Both the position numbers and the translations under genes were made by a program. The notes under the pieces are model-generated. The model was not told where the DNA came from, did no database searches, and saw nothing but the letters and a program-made list of their open reading frames with translations. DNA of 59,784 bases from an uncultured Polaribacter sp. (GTDB lineage Bacteria; Bacteroidota; Bacteroidia; Flavobacteriales; Flavobacteriaceae): contig NZ_CANMVP010000030.1 of the NCBI RefSeq assembly GCF_947501385.1, positions 1 through 59,784 on the forward strand. Direction: 5' to 3'. Positions 1-8,372 of this stretch are shown here, piece after piece (position 1 is the first letter of the stretch; every line of letters starts with the position of its first letter).

Positions 1-80
1 AATAATAAACCAATTATTACTATTTTTAATAATGAAATAAATAACTAAAAACGGTCAACTCTAATCAGGGAAGTACAAGG

Positions 81-240
81 AAAAGTACAAAAGATAAAAA
101 AATCTGCGATTCCTTTTCGGTAAAATCGGTGCCAATTCGTGAAATCCGTGTCTAAACTTGAAATCATGAAACTTGAAACCTTTTTAACGTTCTCCCAGTT
201 TAACCTTGAATTTTAAACTAAGAATCTTGAATCTTTTGAA
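81..240. repeat. Degenerate intergenic repeat, copy 1
   Basis: Bases 81-155 share two long blocks with 1131-1228: one starting AAAAGTACAAAAGATAAAA and one containing GCCAATTCGTGAAATCCGTG. A following AT-rich block with the pattern TTTTAAACTAAGAAT recurs near 1237 and, more loosely, near 1020. No coding potential is visible. The two copies flank the 262-803 genes in the same orientation. Confidence 0.7.
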
Positions 241-261
241 GAAACTTGAATCTTTTGAAGC

Positions 262-357
262 ATGAAAAAAACAACCCAAATAGCCCTAGCAATCGCCCTA
301 CTCTTATTGCTGTTTCTCTTCAAAGACTGGATTAATTTTTCATTGCAATTTCTGTAA
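262..357 (+). CDS. Small single-pass membrane peptide (31 aa)
   Basis: A complete short frame runs from ATG to TAA and encodes 31 residues. The N-terminus is MKKTTQ, followed by an almost unbroken hydrophobic run of Ala, Ile, Leu and Phe (about residues 7-20) and then a short tail with KDW. This looks like a single membrane helix with a positive-inside start. I know of no named family for it. It lies between a repeat block and the converging 143-residue gene, and no ribosome-binding site stands out. It could be a real small membrane protein or a chance frame. The uninterrupted hydrophobic core after a basic start favours the first reading, but only weakly. Confidence 0.35.
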   Translation: MKKTTQIALAIALLLLLFLFKDWINFSLQFL

Positions 358-371
358 AACAACATGTTTTA

Positions 372-803
372 TTAATTGAAAAGGGATTGTAGAAATTGTT
401 TATTAAAATGCACTTGCCCTTCAGGATGTAACATCGCATCAAAATCGAAAACCTTACGCGGTGCTATGGATAAGCATTTTTTACGGCGCCCAATTTCTAG
501 CAATAGTAAAACACGCCATGCCACCAGTATATTGTCGAACTTTTCTTTTGATAAATGCCATTGTTGATCATAGTCTCCTTTTATAAATGTATAACAGGAA
601 TACAACACGAAAATGAGTTCACAGAGTAATTTTTCATCCATATCCACACTTTTAAAATTTGTTGCCGCTTCTAATCTGTAAAGCAGTTCTTCTGGAAGTT
701 CGTTAGACATCATATCTGGCGCTTCCTTTAACACGTTCATGGTATCACGAATAAGATGATTCGTATCATTTTCAAATTGGTAATCGTTCAATGGGTTGTA
801 CAT
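372..803 (-). CDS. Hypothetical protein (143 aa), unrecognised
   Basis: A 143-residue soluble protein without signal peptide or membrane helix. It is acidic in the first half and more basic near residues 105-115 (GRRKK). The predicted character is mostly helical, with Leu/Glu-rich stretches and a Trp-Arg-Leu-rich segment around residue 95. I do not recognise a domain. It stands alone, divergent from nothing coding, and is bracketed by repeated intergenic DNA. That setting suggests an accessory gene. Codon use looks ordinary for the window and the frame is intact, so I take it as a real gene of unknown function. Confidence 0.6.
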   Translation of the reverse strand: MYNPLNDYQFENDTNHLIRDTMNVLKEAPDMMSNELPEELLYRLEAATNFKSVDMDEKLLCELIFVLYSCYTFIKGDYDQQWHLSKEKFDNILVAWRVLLLLEIGRRKKCLSIAPRKVFDFDAMLHPEGQVHFNKQFLQSLFN

Positions 804-1277
804 GAGCTTGTTTTCTAAGAGTTAGTTAAATAAACAGATCAGATACTAAATTTAGTAAAAACCATGAGATTTGCAAAATACAGGGTGTATTTTAAGCGAA
901 ATGCCTTCTACAATGGCTGTTCGATCTATCTTAGGGGCAGCAGCAGGTATGTGAGTGCGACAATTTCATCATAAGAATTTGGAAGCTGAAGTTTTAAGTT
1001 GAGTAGGTATACACTTTGAACTTTAAATTAAGAATTTTGAGTCTTTTGAAGTAGGAAGAAGTAAGAAGTTAGATGTTAGATGTTAGAAGTTGGAAGTTAG
1101 AAGTAGGTTAGATGTTAGATATTAGATATGAAAAGTACAAAAGATAAAAAAATCTGCGAATCCTTTGCGTTTCCTTTTTGAATATTTTTACGGTAAGATT
1201 AGTGCCAATTCGTGAAATCCGTGTCTAACCTTAAATTTTAAACTAAGAATTTTAAATCTGTTAAAGTGGTCAATCCA
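804..1277. repeat. Non-coding stretch with heptad repeat and repeat copy 2
   Basis: This 474-bp gap holds no convincing gene. Bases 1064-1130 are an imperfect tandem array with a 7-bp period (AGAAGTT, AGATGTT and variants, about nine units with one 4-base interruption). Bases 1131-1266 are the second copy of the degenerate repeat found at 81-240. Bases 804-1010 show nothing recognisable apart from AT-rich DNA that should carry the promoter of the 143-residue gene. Confidence 0.7.
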
Positions 1278-1868
1278 TTAGCCCTTCACAACCCGTTTCA
1301 TCAATAAAAAAAGCAACGAAAACAATTGAGTCTGCACTTCTTTACGAATTCGTTTTAAGGCTTTTCCAATCTGGTTTTCAACAGTTTTTACAGAAATACC
1401 CAATTGCGCAGCAATCTCTTTATAGCGCATATTGTTTTGTTTGTTCATCACAAAAATTTCTTTACAACGCGGTGGTAAGGTCTCAATCGCCGTTTGTACT
1501 TTCTCTAGACGTTCTTGAAACAGTGCATCATTGTCTTCTAGCAATTCAGAGAGGCTTTCTAGGCGAAAAGTTTCCAGCTCTTGGTGCATTTTTACTTTTT
1601 TTCGGTATAGATTAATGTATTCATGGTAGGCCAATTTGTACAAATAGCCTTTTAAAGAACCCTCAATGCGCAAACTGCTACGTTTGTCCCATAGTTTTAG
1701 AAAGGTTTCTTGTACAACATCTTCCGCAATGTTTCTGTCTGTGGTAAAATTTAAGACATAGATACACAAGCGTTCGTAGGCATAGAGGTAGATTGCCCGA
1801 TAGGCAGCCTTGTTGCCGTTTTGAATCTCGGTAATAATATGCTTTTCATTATCAGTAGTATAGGTCAT
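1278..1868 (-). CDS. ECF RNA polymerase sigma factor (sigma1)
   Basis: A 196-residue extracytoplasmic-function sigma factor of the Bacteroidetes FecI-like expansion. Region 2 lies around residues 25-90, with the core-binding stretch AEDVVQETFLKLWDKR. Region 4 lies around residues 125-180, with the helix-turn-helix YKEIAAQLGISVKTVENQIG. There is no N-terminal anti-sigma or C-terminal extra domain. It is transcribed away from fecR1 at 2014. In this family an inner-membrane FecR protein holds the sigma factor until an outer-membrane SusC receptor signals ligand uptake. The adjacent fecR1 and susC1, which carries an STN signalling domain, fit that scheme. The divergent arrangement differs from the co-directional sigma-fecR pairs more often seen. 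Confidence 0.95.
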   Translation of the reverse strand: MTYTTDNEKHIITEIQNGNKAAYRAIYLYAYERLCIYVLNFTTDRNIAEDVVQETFLKLWDKRSSLRIEGSLKGYLYKLAYHEYINLYRKKVKMHQELETFRLESLSELLEDNDALFQERLEKVQTAIETLPPRCKEIFVMNKQNNMRYKEIAAQLGISVKTVENQIGKALKRIRKEVQTQLFSLLFLLMKRVVKG

Positions 1869-1961
1869 ACAAATAGCTACTTAAACAGGGGGGGTGTTAA
1901 TTTTAAGGAAATGATAAGCTAAAGTTAAAAAGAATATTTTAATAAAAAAAATGAAATTTGC

Positions 1962-1990
1962 GTGGGGGTTTTTTAAAATAGTACCGTATT
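1962..1990 (+). promoter_or_regulatory. Candidate ECF-type promoter upstream of fecR1
   Basis: GTGGG at 1962-1966 is followed 18 bases later by CGTATTA at 1985. The CGT begins 29 bases before the GTG start of fecR1. The same arrangement, with a 17- or 18-base spacer, occurs upstream of fecR2 (10729) and of the dsbD pair (24157). A GC-rich -35 block and a CGT-type -10 are the usual form of ECF promoters in other phyla. Assigning this one to sigma1 is inference. Confidence 0.45.
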
Positions 1991-2013
1991 ACTAGCAAAC
2001 AAACTAAAGCACC

Positions 2014-3180
2014 GTGAAAGAATACCCCAAAGATTTGATTCAGAAATTTTTAAGCAATCAGCTAAACGAATCAGAAATCGCAACACTAAAAGACTGGCTG
2101 GCATTGCCAGAAAACAAGGCGCTTTTAAAAGAAGAAATTAAGTTGTACCATTTGCTCAATGCGCATTTTCAAGCTTTTGATGCACAAAAGGCCTTTGCAA
2201 AACAAACCATCAAGATAAGCCCAGTACCTCCCAAAGCAGTAGTTAAAAAATTGCGTTGGACAGCAGTGTTCAAATACGCAGCTATATTTATAGGGCTGTT
2301 AGGCGGTTATTATACCTATATACAGTTGTCTGGAGGAAACGAGACGCAACTGATCATTCCAGAAGAAACCATCACCTTACAGTTAGACAACGGTACTACT
2401 AAAATTTTAGAAGAAGCCGGGAGCCAACAAATAGCGACTGCTAGTGGTCAGATTGTTGGTACCCAAGAAGGCAACCAATTGGTCTATGTAAACAAGGGTA
2501 CGGCTACAGAAAAACTGGTGTTCAACACCTTAACCGTTCCCTATGGGAAGACCATGCAGGTGCGTTTGTCTGATGGCACACAGGTACATGTAAATGCAGG
2601 TACTACCTTGCGCTATCCACAACAATTTGGCAAAGACCAGAGAACCGTATTTTTAGACGGCGAAGCTTATTTCTCGGTGACCAAAAATGCCAAGGCCCCG
2701 TTTACGGTACAGACCCGTGGGGTAGCCGTAGCCGTATTGGGTACAGAGTTTAACGTTTCTGCCTATGCAGATGATGCAGAGATAAGCACGGTACTAGTAG
2801 AAGGCTCGGTATCTTTAAGTGCCCCAAAAGCAACAAAGACCTTTCAAAACCCAATCCTGTTGCAGCCCAATCAAATGGGGCTTTGGAATACTCAAACCCA
2901 ACAAATAGATGTAAAGGAAGTAGCTGTAGATGATTATACGTCATGGCGTTTTGGCAAAGTCATCTTTTACAAAAAGACCTTTGCTGCCATTTTACGCGTA
3001 TTAGAACGCAAGTACAATGTACAAATTCAAAACAAGTACTACGCCTTGGACGACCAACGTTACAAAGCCATTTTTGAGAACGAATCTATAGAAGAGGTGC
3101 TACATACCTTTACCCAAAGTAGGTTGTTTAGCTATACCCTACAAAACAATGTCATTGTCATAGAAGCACCCAAAAAATAA
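2014..3180 (+). CDS. FecR-family anti-sigma factor (FecR1)
   Basis: A 388-residue inner-membrane anti-sigma regulator. Residues 1-80 are the cytoplasmic sigma-binding part. One membrane helix spans about 83-103. The periplasmic FecR domain follows (about 170-270, with LTVPYGKTMQVRLSDGT, NAGT and GEAYFSV), and a DUF4974 region (about 315-385) is thought to contact the receptor STN domain. The start is GTG, chosen because it begins the typical sigma-binding segment and no upstream ATG is in frame. GC is clearly higher than around it: I count 30 of 60 in bases 2521-2580 and 29 of 60 in 2641-2700. It is followed by susC1 after a 177-bp gap with a stem-loop. It is probably autoregulated by sigma1. 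Confidence 0.95.
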   Translation: MKEYPKDLIQKFLSNQLNESEIATLKDWLALPENKALLKEEIKLYHLLNAHFQAFDAQKAFAKQTIKISPVPPKAVVKKLRWTAVFKYAAIFIGLLGGYYTYIQLSGGNETQLIIPEETITLQLDNGTTKILEEAGSQQIATASGQIVGTQEGNQLVYVNKGTATEKLVFNTLTVPYGKTMQVRLSDGTQVHVNAGTTLRYPQQFGKDQRTVFLDGEAYFSVTKNAKAPFTVQTRGVAVAVLGTEFNVSAYADDAEISTVLVEGSVSLSAPKATKTFQNPILLQPNQMGLWNTQTQQIDVKEVAVDDYTSWRFGKVIFYKKTFAAILRVLERKYNVQIQNKYYALDDQRYKAIFENESIEEVLHTFTQSRLFSYTLQNNVIVIEAPKK

Positions 3181-3274
3181 AACAAAGATGAATCAAATAA
3201 GCACACGTATGAAGAAACAAATCAAAAAAGCAAGCCCGCCCTAAGCTTTTGGATTTCGCCAAGCTGCGAAATGC

Positions 3275-3306
3275 GAATCGAGACTCCATGCCCGGAATCT
3301 CGATTC
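3275..3306 (+). promoter_or_regulatory. Stem-loop between fecR1 and susC1
   Basis: GAATCGAGA pairs perfectly with TCTCGATTC, and an inner TCC/GGA pairing extends the stem. No run of T follows, so this is not a standard intrinsic terminator. Comparable hairpins lie between fecR and susC in the other two clusters. It may be a processing or attenuation element that sets different levels of regulator and receptor. Confidence 0.5.
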
Positions 3307-3357
3307 TAAAATCTAGTGATTGTAAAATAGAATTAAAAACCACCAAAAGACAAAAGT

Positions 3358-6300
3358 ATGAAAAATCATCGATTGAGACAGTGGCTGCTGCCTGTTTCTC
3401 TAAAAATGGATCTTAAAATGAAATTGACGGTACTCTTTACGCTCATTTCTTTGTGCCAATTGCAGGCATTAGATTCTTATAGTCAAAAAGTAAGCTTAGA
3501 TGTAGAAAATGCGACCTACGAAAGTATTTTTAAACAGATAGAAGCCCAGACGGCTTATACGTTTTTTTACAATATAGCCGATGTAGATGCGTATAAAACA
3601 CGCAGCCTAAAAATACGTAAAAAAACGATTACCGAGGTACTGGCACAGCTCTTTCAAAACACAGACATCCAATACCGGCTTGCAGATACCCAAATCATTT
3701 TAACCAAAACTGTTCGTTCTGGAACCTCTAAAAAAGCAAGGCTAAAAGTCAAAGCGCAACAACGCCAAATAACAGGTACGGTAACCAACCAAAAAGGCGA
3801 AGTCCTCCCAGGCGTTAACATATTCATAAAAGACACGAACAAAGGCCTTTCTACCAATTTTGAAGGCCAATACCAAATTACGGTACCCAATGCCTCGAGT
3901 GTATTGATCTTTTCCCACTTAGGCTACCAAACCCAAGAAGTATTGGTAGGTAACCAAACGATCATTCATGTGACGCTACAAGAAGCTATTAATAAGCTAG
4001 AAGAAATAGTTTTAAATACGGGGTATTATAAAACTACAAAAGAACAAGCCACAGGATCCTACGAAAAAATAAATAATAGCACTTTAGAAACTAAAATAGC
4101 GCAAAATATTCTTACTAAAATTGAAGGGGAAATTCCAGGAATTCTTTTTGATGCAAATGATGGTCCCACCATACGAGGCTTAAGTTCTATTGATGATACT
4201 ACAAATAGAGATCCGCTATTAGTGGTAGATGGCTTTCCTGTAACCCAAGATTTATCGACAATAAATCCTAACAATGTAGAAAGTATTACAGTGCTAAAAG
4301 ATGCGGCTGCCGCCTCTATTTGGGGGTTAAGAGCTGCCAATGGTGTGATTGTTATTGTAACCAAAAAAGGGAGTAAAAATCAAAAACCAGTTGTCGAGTT
4401 TTCAACAAGATATAGCATCACTCCTCAAGACGATTTACATGATTTAAAATTAGCTTCTACGCCAGGTTTTTTAGATTTAGAAAGGCATTTTGCAGAGAAC
4501 GGGTGGAGAAATCTACCTTTTGGATTTAGCTTACCACCATTAAGTGAAGGGTTGGAAACATTCTTACGCCTAGAAGCGAATCAAATTACAGAAGCAGAAG
4601 CCAATGCTGTAGAAAATAGATTAAGTACTATTGACAATAGAAATGAATTTGAAGATTTATTTATGAGTGATGAAACATGGACACAATACAACTTAAGTGC
4701 AAATGGCGGTGGGGAATATAATAGGTATAGAGCATCCTTCACTTACAATCGTAATGAAAGCATGGGGTCATATAAAGAGAATGATCAAGATGAATTAATT
4801 GCAAATATTCAAAATTCAATAAGTATTAGTCCTAAATTGACTTTTAATGGTAGCGTAAACTATGTGAAAACAGCTATTAAGCCAAATAGCATGAGTTTTA
4901 ATGACTATAATAATATAGATCAATACCAAAGCATACTAGATGCTAATGGCAATTTTGTTGTACAGCCACAATCTTTATTTCAGCCTTATAAAGAAGAACG
5001 TGTTGCATTAGGCTATCCTTATAATTGGGATTATAACCTAAAGCAGGAATTCGATCATAAAAACAATAAAACAAAAAATACCCAATTAAGGTTACAAACA
5101 TCGTTAAAATATGATATTACAGATTTCTTATCAGTTGAGGGGCTTTACCAATACGAATGGAGCGATAGCCAAACCACAAATTTATTTAACGAAAGTACTT
5201 ATAGAGTAAGAAATATTACTAATGTTTATACCACCATAGATAATGGAAATGTTGTTAGCGCTATTCCTAAAGGAAGTATTGTAGACGAGCGCTCTTTGAA
5301 TAGCGAATCTCAAACGGGTAGATTTCAATTAAATTATGATCAATCTTTTAATAGCAAACTGCATCAGGTTACAGCTATTGCGGGTTACGAAATTAGAAAG
5401 GAACTGTTTAAAGGGGTTCAAACTACAAAATATGGCTTTAATCCACGTTCTTTAACCTTTGCCAATATAAATTTTAGTGATCCATTACCTGTTTCACCTT
5501 TTGGTAGAAGAATATTAGGCGACCCTTCTAGCTTTTCAGAAGGTGAAGATCGATTTATTTCCTATTACGGAAATGCTGTTTATACGTATGATGGTAAATA
5601 TGCACTCTCCGCAAGCACTAGGCTAGATGATGCTAATTTATTTGGAGCTGATAAAAAGTACAAAAATATTCCTTTATTCTCGGTAGGAGGTAAATGGGTT
5701 ATTAATAATGAAGATTTTTTTAATAGTAATCTATTTAATGCTTTGGTATTAAGAGCCACCTATGGTAGCAACGGAAATGTGAATAGAGAAACGAGTCCTT
5801 TTGTGCAATTAAACCTAGATAGAAATCCAAACACAGATCAATTATTTGGGTATATCTCTAATGTTAAAAATCCTAGTTTAAGGCTTGAAACAACCTATGT
5901 AACTAATGTAGGAATAGACTTTGGCATACTTAACAATCGAATAAATGGTAGCATAGAATATTATAAAAGAAGAAGTGATGATTTGTTAGCTCCAGTATCT
6001 TTTCCGTCGCTACTCGGTTTTAACACGGCCTTAATTAATGCAGGTGAAATGCAAAATACAGGAATAGATATAGGTATACGAGCATTGGTTTTACATAGCA
6101 AAAAGTTTAAATACAATACAACGTTTAATTTTAGTTTCAATAAAAATGAAGTAACCAGAGTAGAAGTGCCAGAAGAAACCGTAACAACCTATTTAAACGG
6201 AGAACCGCTTCTTAATCGTCCATTACGTTATTTATACAGTTATAAGTATGCTGGTTTAGATGGTGAAGGCTTCCCTCAAGGAACTAATGAAAACGGAGAA

Positions 6301-6894
6301 CTTATAGATTACAATGGTAATAAAACAGATGAAAATGGCAATTTAATAGATGCCCAAATTACCAACGTAGACGCCTTAAATTATGAAGGTACTACTACAC
6401 CAAAGTATTACGGTGCATGGATTAATAATTTTGAATACAAAGGCTTATCGTTAAGAGTACTCACTACCTTTAAACTAGGTCATGTATTCAGAAATACAAA
6501 TACTTTAAATTATGGTGTCTTACCAGGCAACATTTCTAACACACATATCCATGAAGATTTTGAAAACAGATGGAAAAACCCTGGAGATGAAAATACTACC
6601 GATATCCCAAGAATACCCATAGATCGAAATGACGCTTTAACACCTGGTTATCGGTATTATGTTTTTGGAAATAATTTTGTAGACAGCGCCTCGCATATTC
6701 GCGTAAAAGAAATAATAGTAAGCTACAATCTAGCTTCAAAAATTTCAAAGGCAATAGGATTGAATAATTTAAATATCAGTGCACAAGCAAGAGATATAGG
6801 GGTCATTACTTTTAATAAATGGAATATGGATCCAGAAAACTTTGTCTTGCCATTAAGGCCAACTTTTACATTAAGTCTTTCTACTAACTTTTAA
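3358..6894 (+). CDS. SusC/RagA-family TonB-linked outer-membrane receptor (SusC1)
   Basis: A 1178-residue energy-dependent outer-membrane importer. After a long signal peptide ending near SYSQ come an STN signalling domain (about 45-125), a CarboxypepD_reg-like domain (about 138-208), a TonB plug (about 220-345) and a 22-strand-type barrel. The plug ends with NPNNVESITVLKDAAAASIWG, the SIWG variant of the usual AIYG motif, also present in SusC2. The STN domain implies signalling to FecR1. The usual VVVIGYG before the plug is replaced by IVLNTGYY. The N-terminal third is GC-richer than the barrel (52 of 120 in 3781-3900 against 32 of 120 in 4801-4920), which suggests a recombined barrel. The substrate cannot be read from sequence, and no glycoside hydrolase is nearby. 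Confidence 0.97.
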   Translation: MKNHRLRQWLLPVSLKMDLKMKLTVLFTLISLCQLQALDSYSQKVSLDVENATYESIFKQIEAQTAYTFFYNIADVDAYKTRSLKIRKKTITEVLAQLFQNTDIQYRLADTQIILTKTVRSGTSKKARLKVKAQQRQITGTVTNQKGEVLPGVNIFIKDTNKGLSTNFEGQYQITVPNASSVLIFSHLGYQTQEVLVGNQTIIHVTLQEAINKLEEIVLNTGYYKTTKEQATGSYEKINNSTLETKIAQNILTKIEGEIPGILFDANDGPTIRGLSSIDDTTNRDPLLVVDGFPVTQDLSTINPNNVESITVLKDAAAASIWGLRAANGVIVIVTKKGSKNQKPVVEFSTRYSITPQDDLHDLKLASTPGFLDLERHFAENGWRNLPFGFSLPPLSEGLETFLRLEANQITEAEANAVENRLSTIDNRNEFEDLFMSDETWTQYNLSANGGGEYNRYRASFTYNRNESMGSYKENDQDELIANIQNSISISPKLTFNGSVNYVKTAIKPNSMSFNDYNNIDQYQSILDANGNFVVQPQSLFQPYKEERVALGYPYNWDYNLKQEFDHKNNKTKNTQLRLQTSLKYDITDFLSVEGLYQYEWSDSQTTNLFNESTYRVRNITNVYTTIDNGNVVSAIPKGSIVDERSLNSESQTGRFQLNYDQSFNSKLHQVTAIAGYEIRKELFKGVQTTKYGFNPRSLTFANINFSDPLPVSPFGRRILGDPSSFSEGEDRFISYYGNAVYTYDGKYALSASTRLDDANLFGADKKYKNIPLFSVGGKWVINNEDFFNSNLFNALVLRATYGSNGNVNRETSPFVQLNLDRNPNTDQLFGYISNVKNPSLRLETTYVTNVGIDFGILNNRINGSIEYYKRRSDDLLAPVSFPSLLGFNTALINAGEMQNTGIDIGIRALVLHSKKFKYNTTFNFSFNKNEVTRVEVPEETVTTYLNGEPLLNRPLRYLYSYKYAGLDGEGFPQGTNENGELIDYNGNKTDENGNLIDAQITNVDALNYEGTTTPKYYGAWINNFEYKGLSLRVLTTFKLGHVFRNTNTLNYGVLPGNISNTHIHEDFENRWKNPGDENTTDIPRIPIDRNDALTPGYRYYVFGNNFVDSASHIRVKEIIVSYNLASKISKAIGLNNLNISAQARDIGVITFNKWNMDPENFVLPLRPTFTLSLSTNF

Positions 6895-6904
6895 AAAATA
6901 TATC

Positions 6905-8290
6905 ATGAAAAATATAATATACTTAATACTTTGTATGACTGTACTTTTTTCTTGTGATCGAGAAGAGTATTTAAACATTCTTCCTAAGAGTAAAATTATT
7001 CCCACTCAAGTTAATGATTACCGTTTGCTCTTAGACCAAATAGAAGCTATAGGTATTTCTCCAGGCTTTACAGGTTCGCACGGCAATCAAGAATTTATGT
7101 CAGACGATTTTAGAATTCCTGATGAATTATTCAATCGTCTTGGTCAAGAGGAAAAAAACAGTTTTACATGGCAAGACAATATTTATCAAGTAAATGATGA
7201 AGATGGTGATTGGCAAACATTTTACGGACAAATTTATGCTGCAAACATTGTAATAGAAGAAATTATGGACGCCACAGATGGCACCATGGAAGAAAAGTTA
7301 CAATTAGAAGCCGAAGCAAAACTGCATCGCGCTTATGCATACTTTTCTTTAGCAAACCTGTATGCTGTGCATTATGATGCTAATACGCCTAATGCTATTT
7401 TAGCCGTTCCACTGAGGTTAGATACACGCTTATCTGGTGTGGATTTTTCAAGAGTAACCCTTAAAGACCTCTATGATTTAGTATTGGAAGACGTTACCAG
7501 TTCTATAGAAAGCTTACCAGAAACTACGACGTATAATCACAGACCCTCTAAAGCAGCAGCACATGCTTTTTTAGCAAGGATTTATTTATATATAGGAGAT
7601 TTTGAAAAATCCAGAAATGCCGCTAATAGTTCCTTGGGCTTGGTAAGTACACTGCTTGATTATAACAACGTACCCGATTGGTTTTTTCCTGGTGTTGCAG
7701 AATTGCCCGAAATAGAAGAAGACCCACAAATTATATGGCTTAAAAGTGCCTTTCCTTTTGCATTATTACCAATTTCTGAAGCTGCACAGGCTTTAGTAGA
7801 ACCAAATGATCAACGAAGAAGACTTTTTGCCTCTATTCGTTCTTTTTTTGGTGTAAATATACCAGGAAATGTATATGCTGCTGGGTATGCGCGTAATGCG
7901 CGGCCAGCTGGATTTTCTACACCAGAAATGTACCTTATAAGAGCAGAATGCAATGCACGACTTGAAAATGCTCAGGCAGCTATTGATGATTTAAATATCT
8001 TACGCATAAAACGATTTGACACAGGAACTTTTGTGCCGCTTACCAGTACTAGTCCAACCGAAGCATTAGCATTAGTAAAAAAAGAAAGACGAATAGAGCT
8101 TATCGCACAAAATCATCGGTTTTTCGATTTAAAAAGATATAACACATACGATGCCAGTAAAATAGATTTGGTACACACTTTGTTAGACCAAACTTTTACC
8201 TTACAGGCTAACAGTAAAAATTGGGCAGTGCCAATCGCTCAAAAATATATCATAGAAACTCCAGAAATAGGACAAAACGATAGAGAATAA
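6905..8290 (+). CDS. SusD/RagB-family surface lipoprotein (SusD1)
   Basis: A 461-residue substrate-capturing lipoprotein that acts as the lid over SusC1. The signal peptide ends in LFSC with lipidated Cys17. The following DREE gives acidic residues right after the cysteine, as in flavobacterial surface-export signals. The helical TPR-like body (about 120-240, including the conserved region with ALAKLHRAYAYF-like sequence) and the C-terminal SusD segment with RAECNARL and RRIELIAQNHRFFDLKRY are both visible. The length is normal to slightly short. It begins 10 bases after the susC1 stop, so the two should be one transcript. The ligand is unknown. Confidence 0.95.
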   Translation: MKNIIYLILCMTVLFSCDREEYLNILPKSKIIPTQVNDYRLLLDQIEAIGISPGFTGSHGNQEFMSDDFRIPDELFNRLGQEEKNSFTWQDNIYQVNDEDGDWQTFYGQIYAANIVIEEIMDATDGTMEEKLQLEAEAKLHRAYAYFSLANLYAVHYDANTPNAILAVPLRLDTRLSGVDFSRVTLKDLYDLVLEDVTSSIESLPETTTYNHRPSKAAAHAFLARIYLYIGDFEKSRNAANSSLGLVSTLLDYNNVPDWFFPGVAELPEIEEDPQIIWLKSAFPFALLPISEAAQALVEPNDQRRRLFASIRSFFGVNIPGNVYAAGYARNARPAGFSTPEMYLIRAECNARLENAQAAIDDLNILRIKRFDTGTFVPLTSTSPTEALALVKKERRIELIAQNHRFFDLKRYNTYDASKIDLVHTLLDQTFTLQANSKNWAVPIAQKYIIETPEIGQNDRE

Positions 8291-8372
8291 GGATAATTGC
8301 ATGGGCTTAATAATTATCTAAAGTCCTTTACCTTTAATTTAATTTCCATCGTATAAAAATCAAATAAATAAC

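Noticed and set aside
911..956. Short frame reading MPST...AAAGM in the first gap
   Set aside because: Too short and without context to distinguish from chance.
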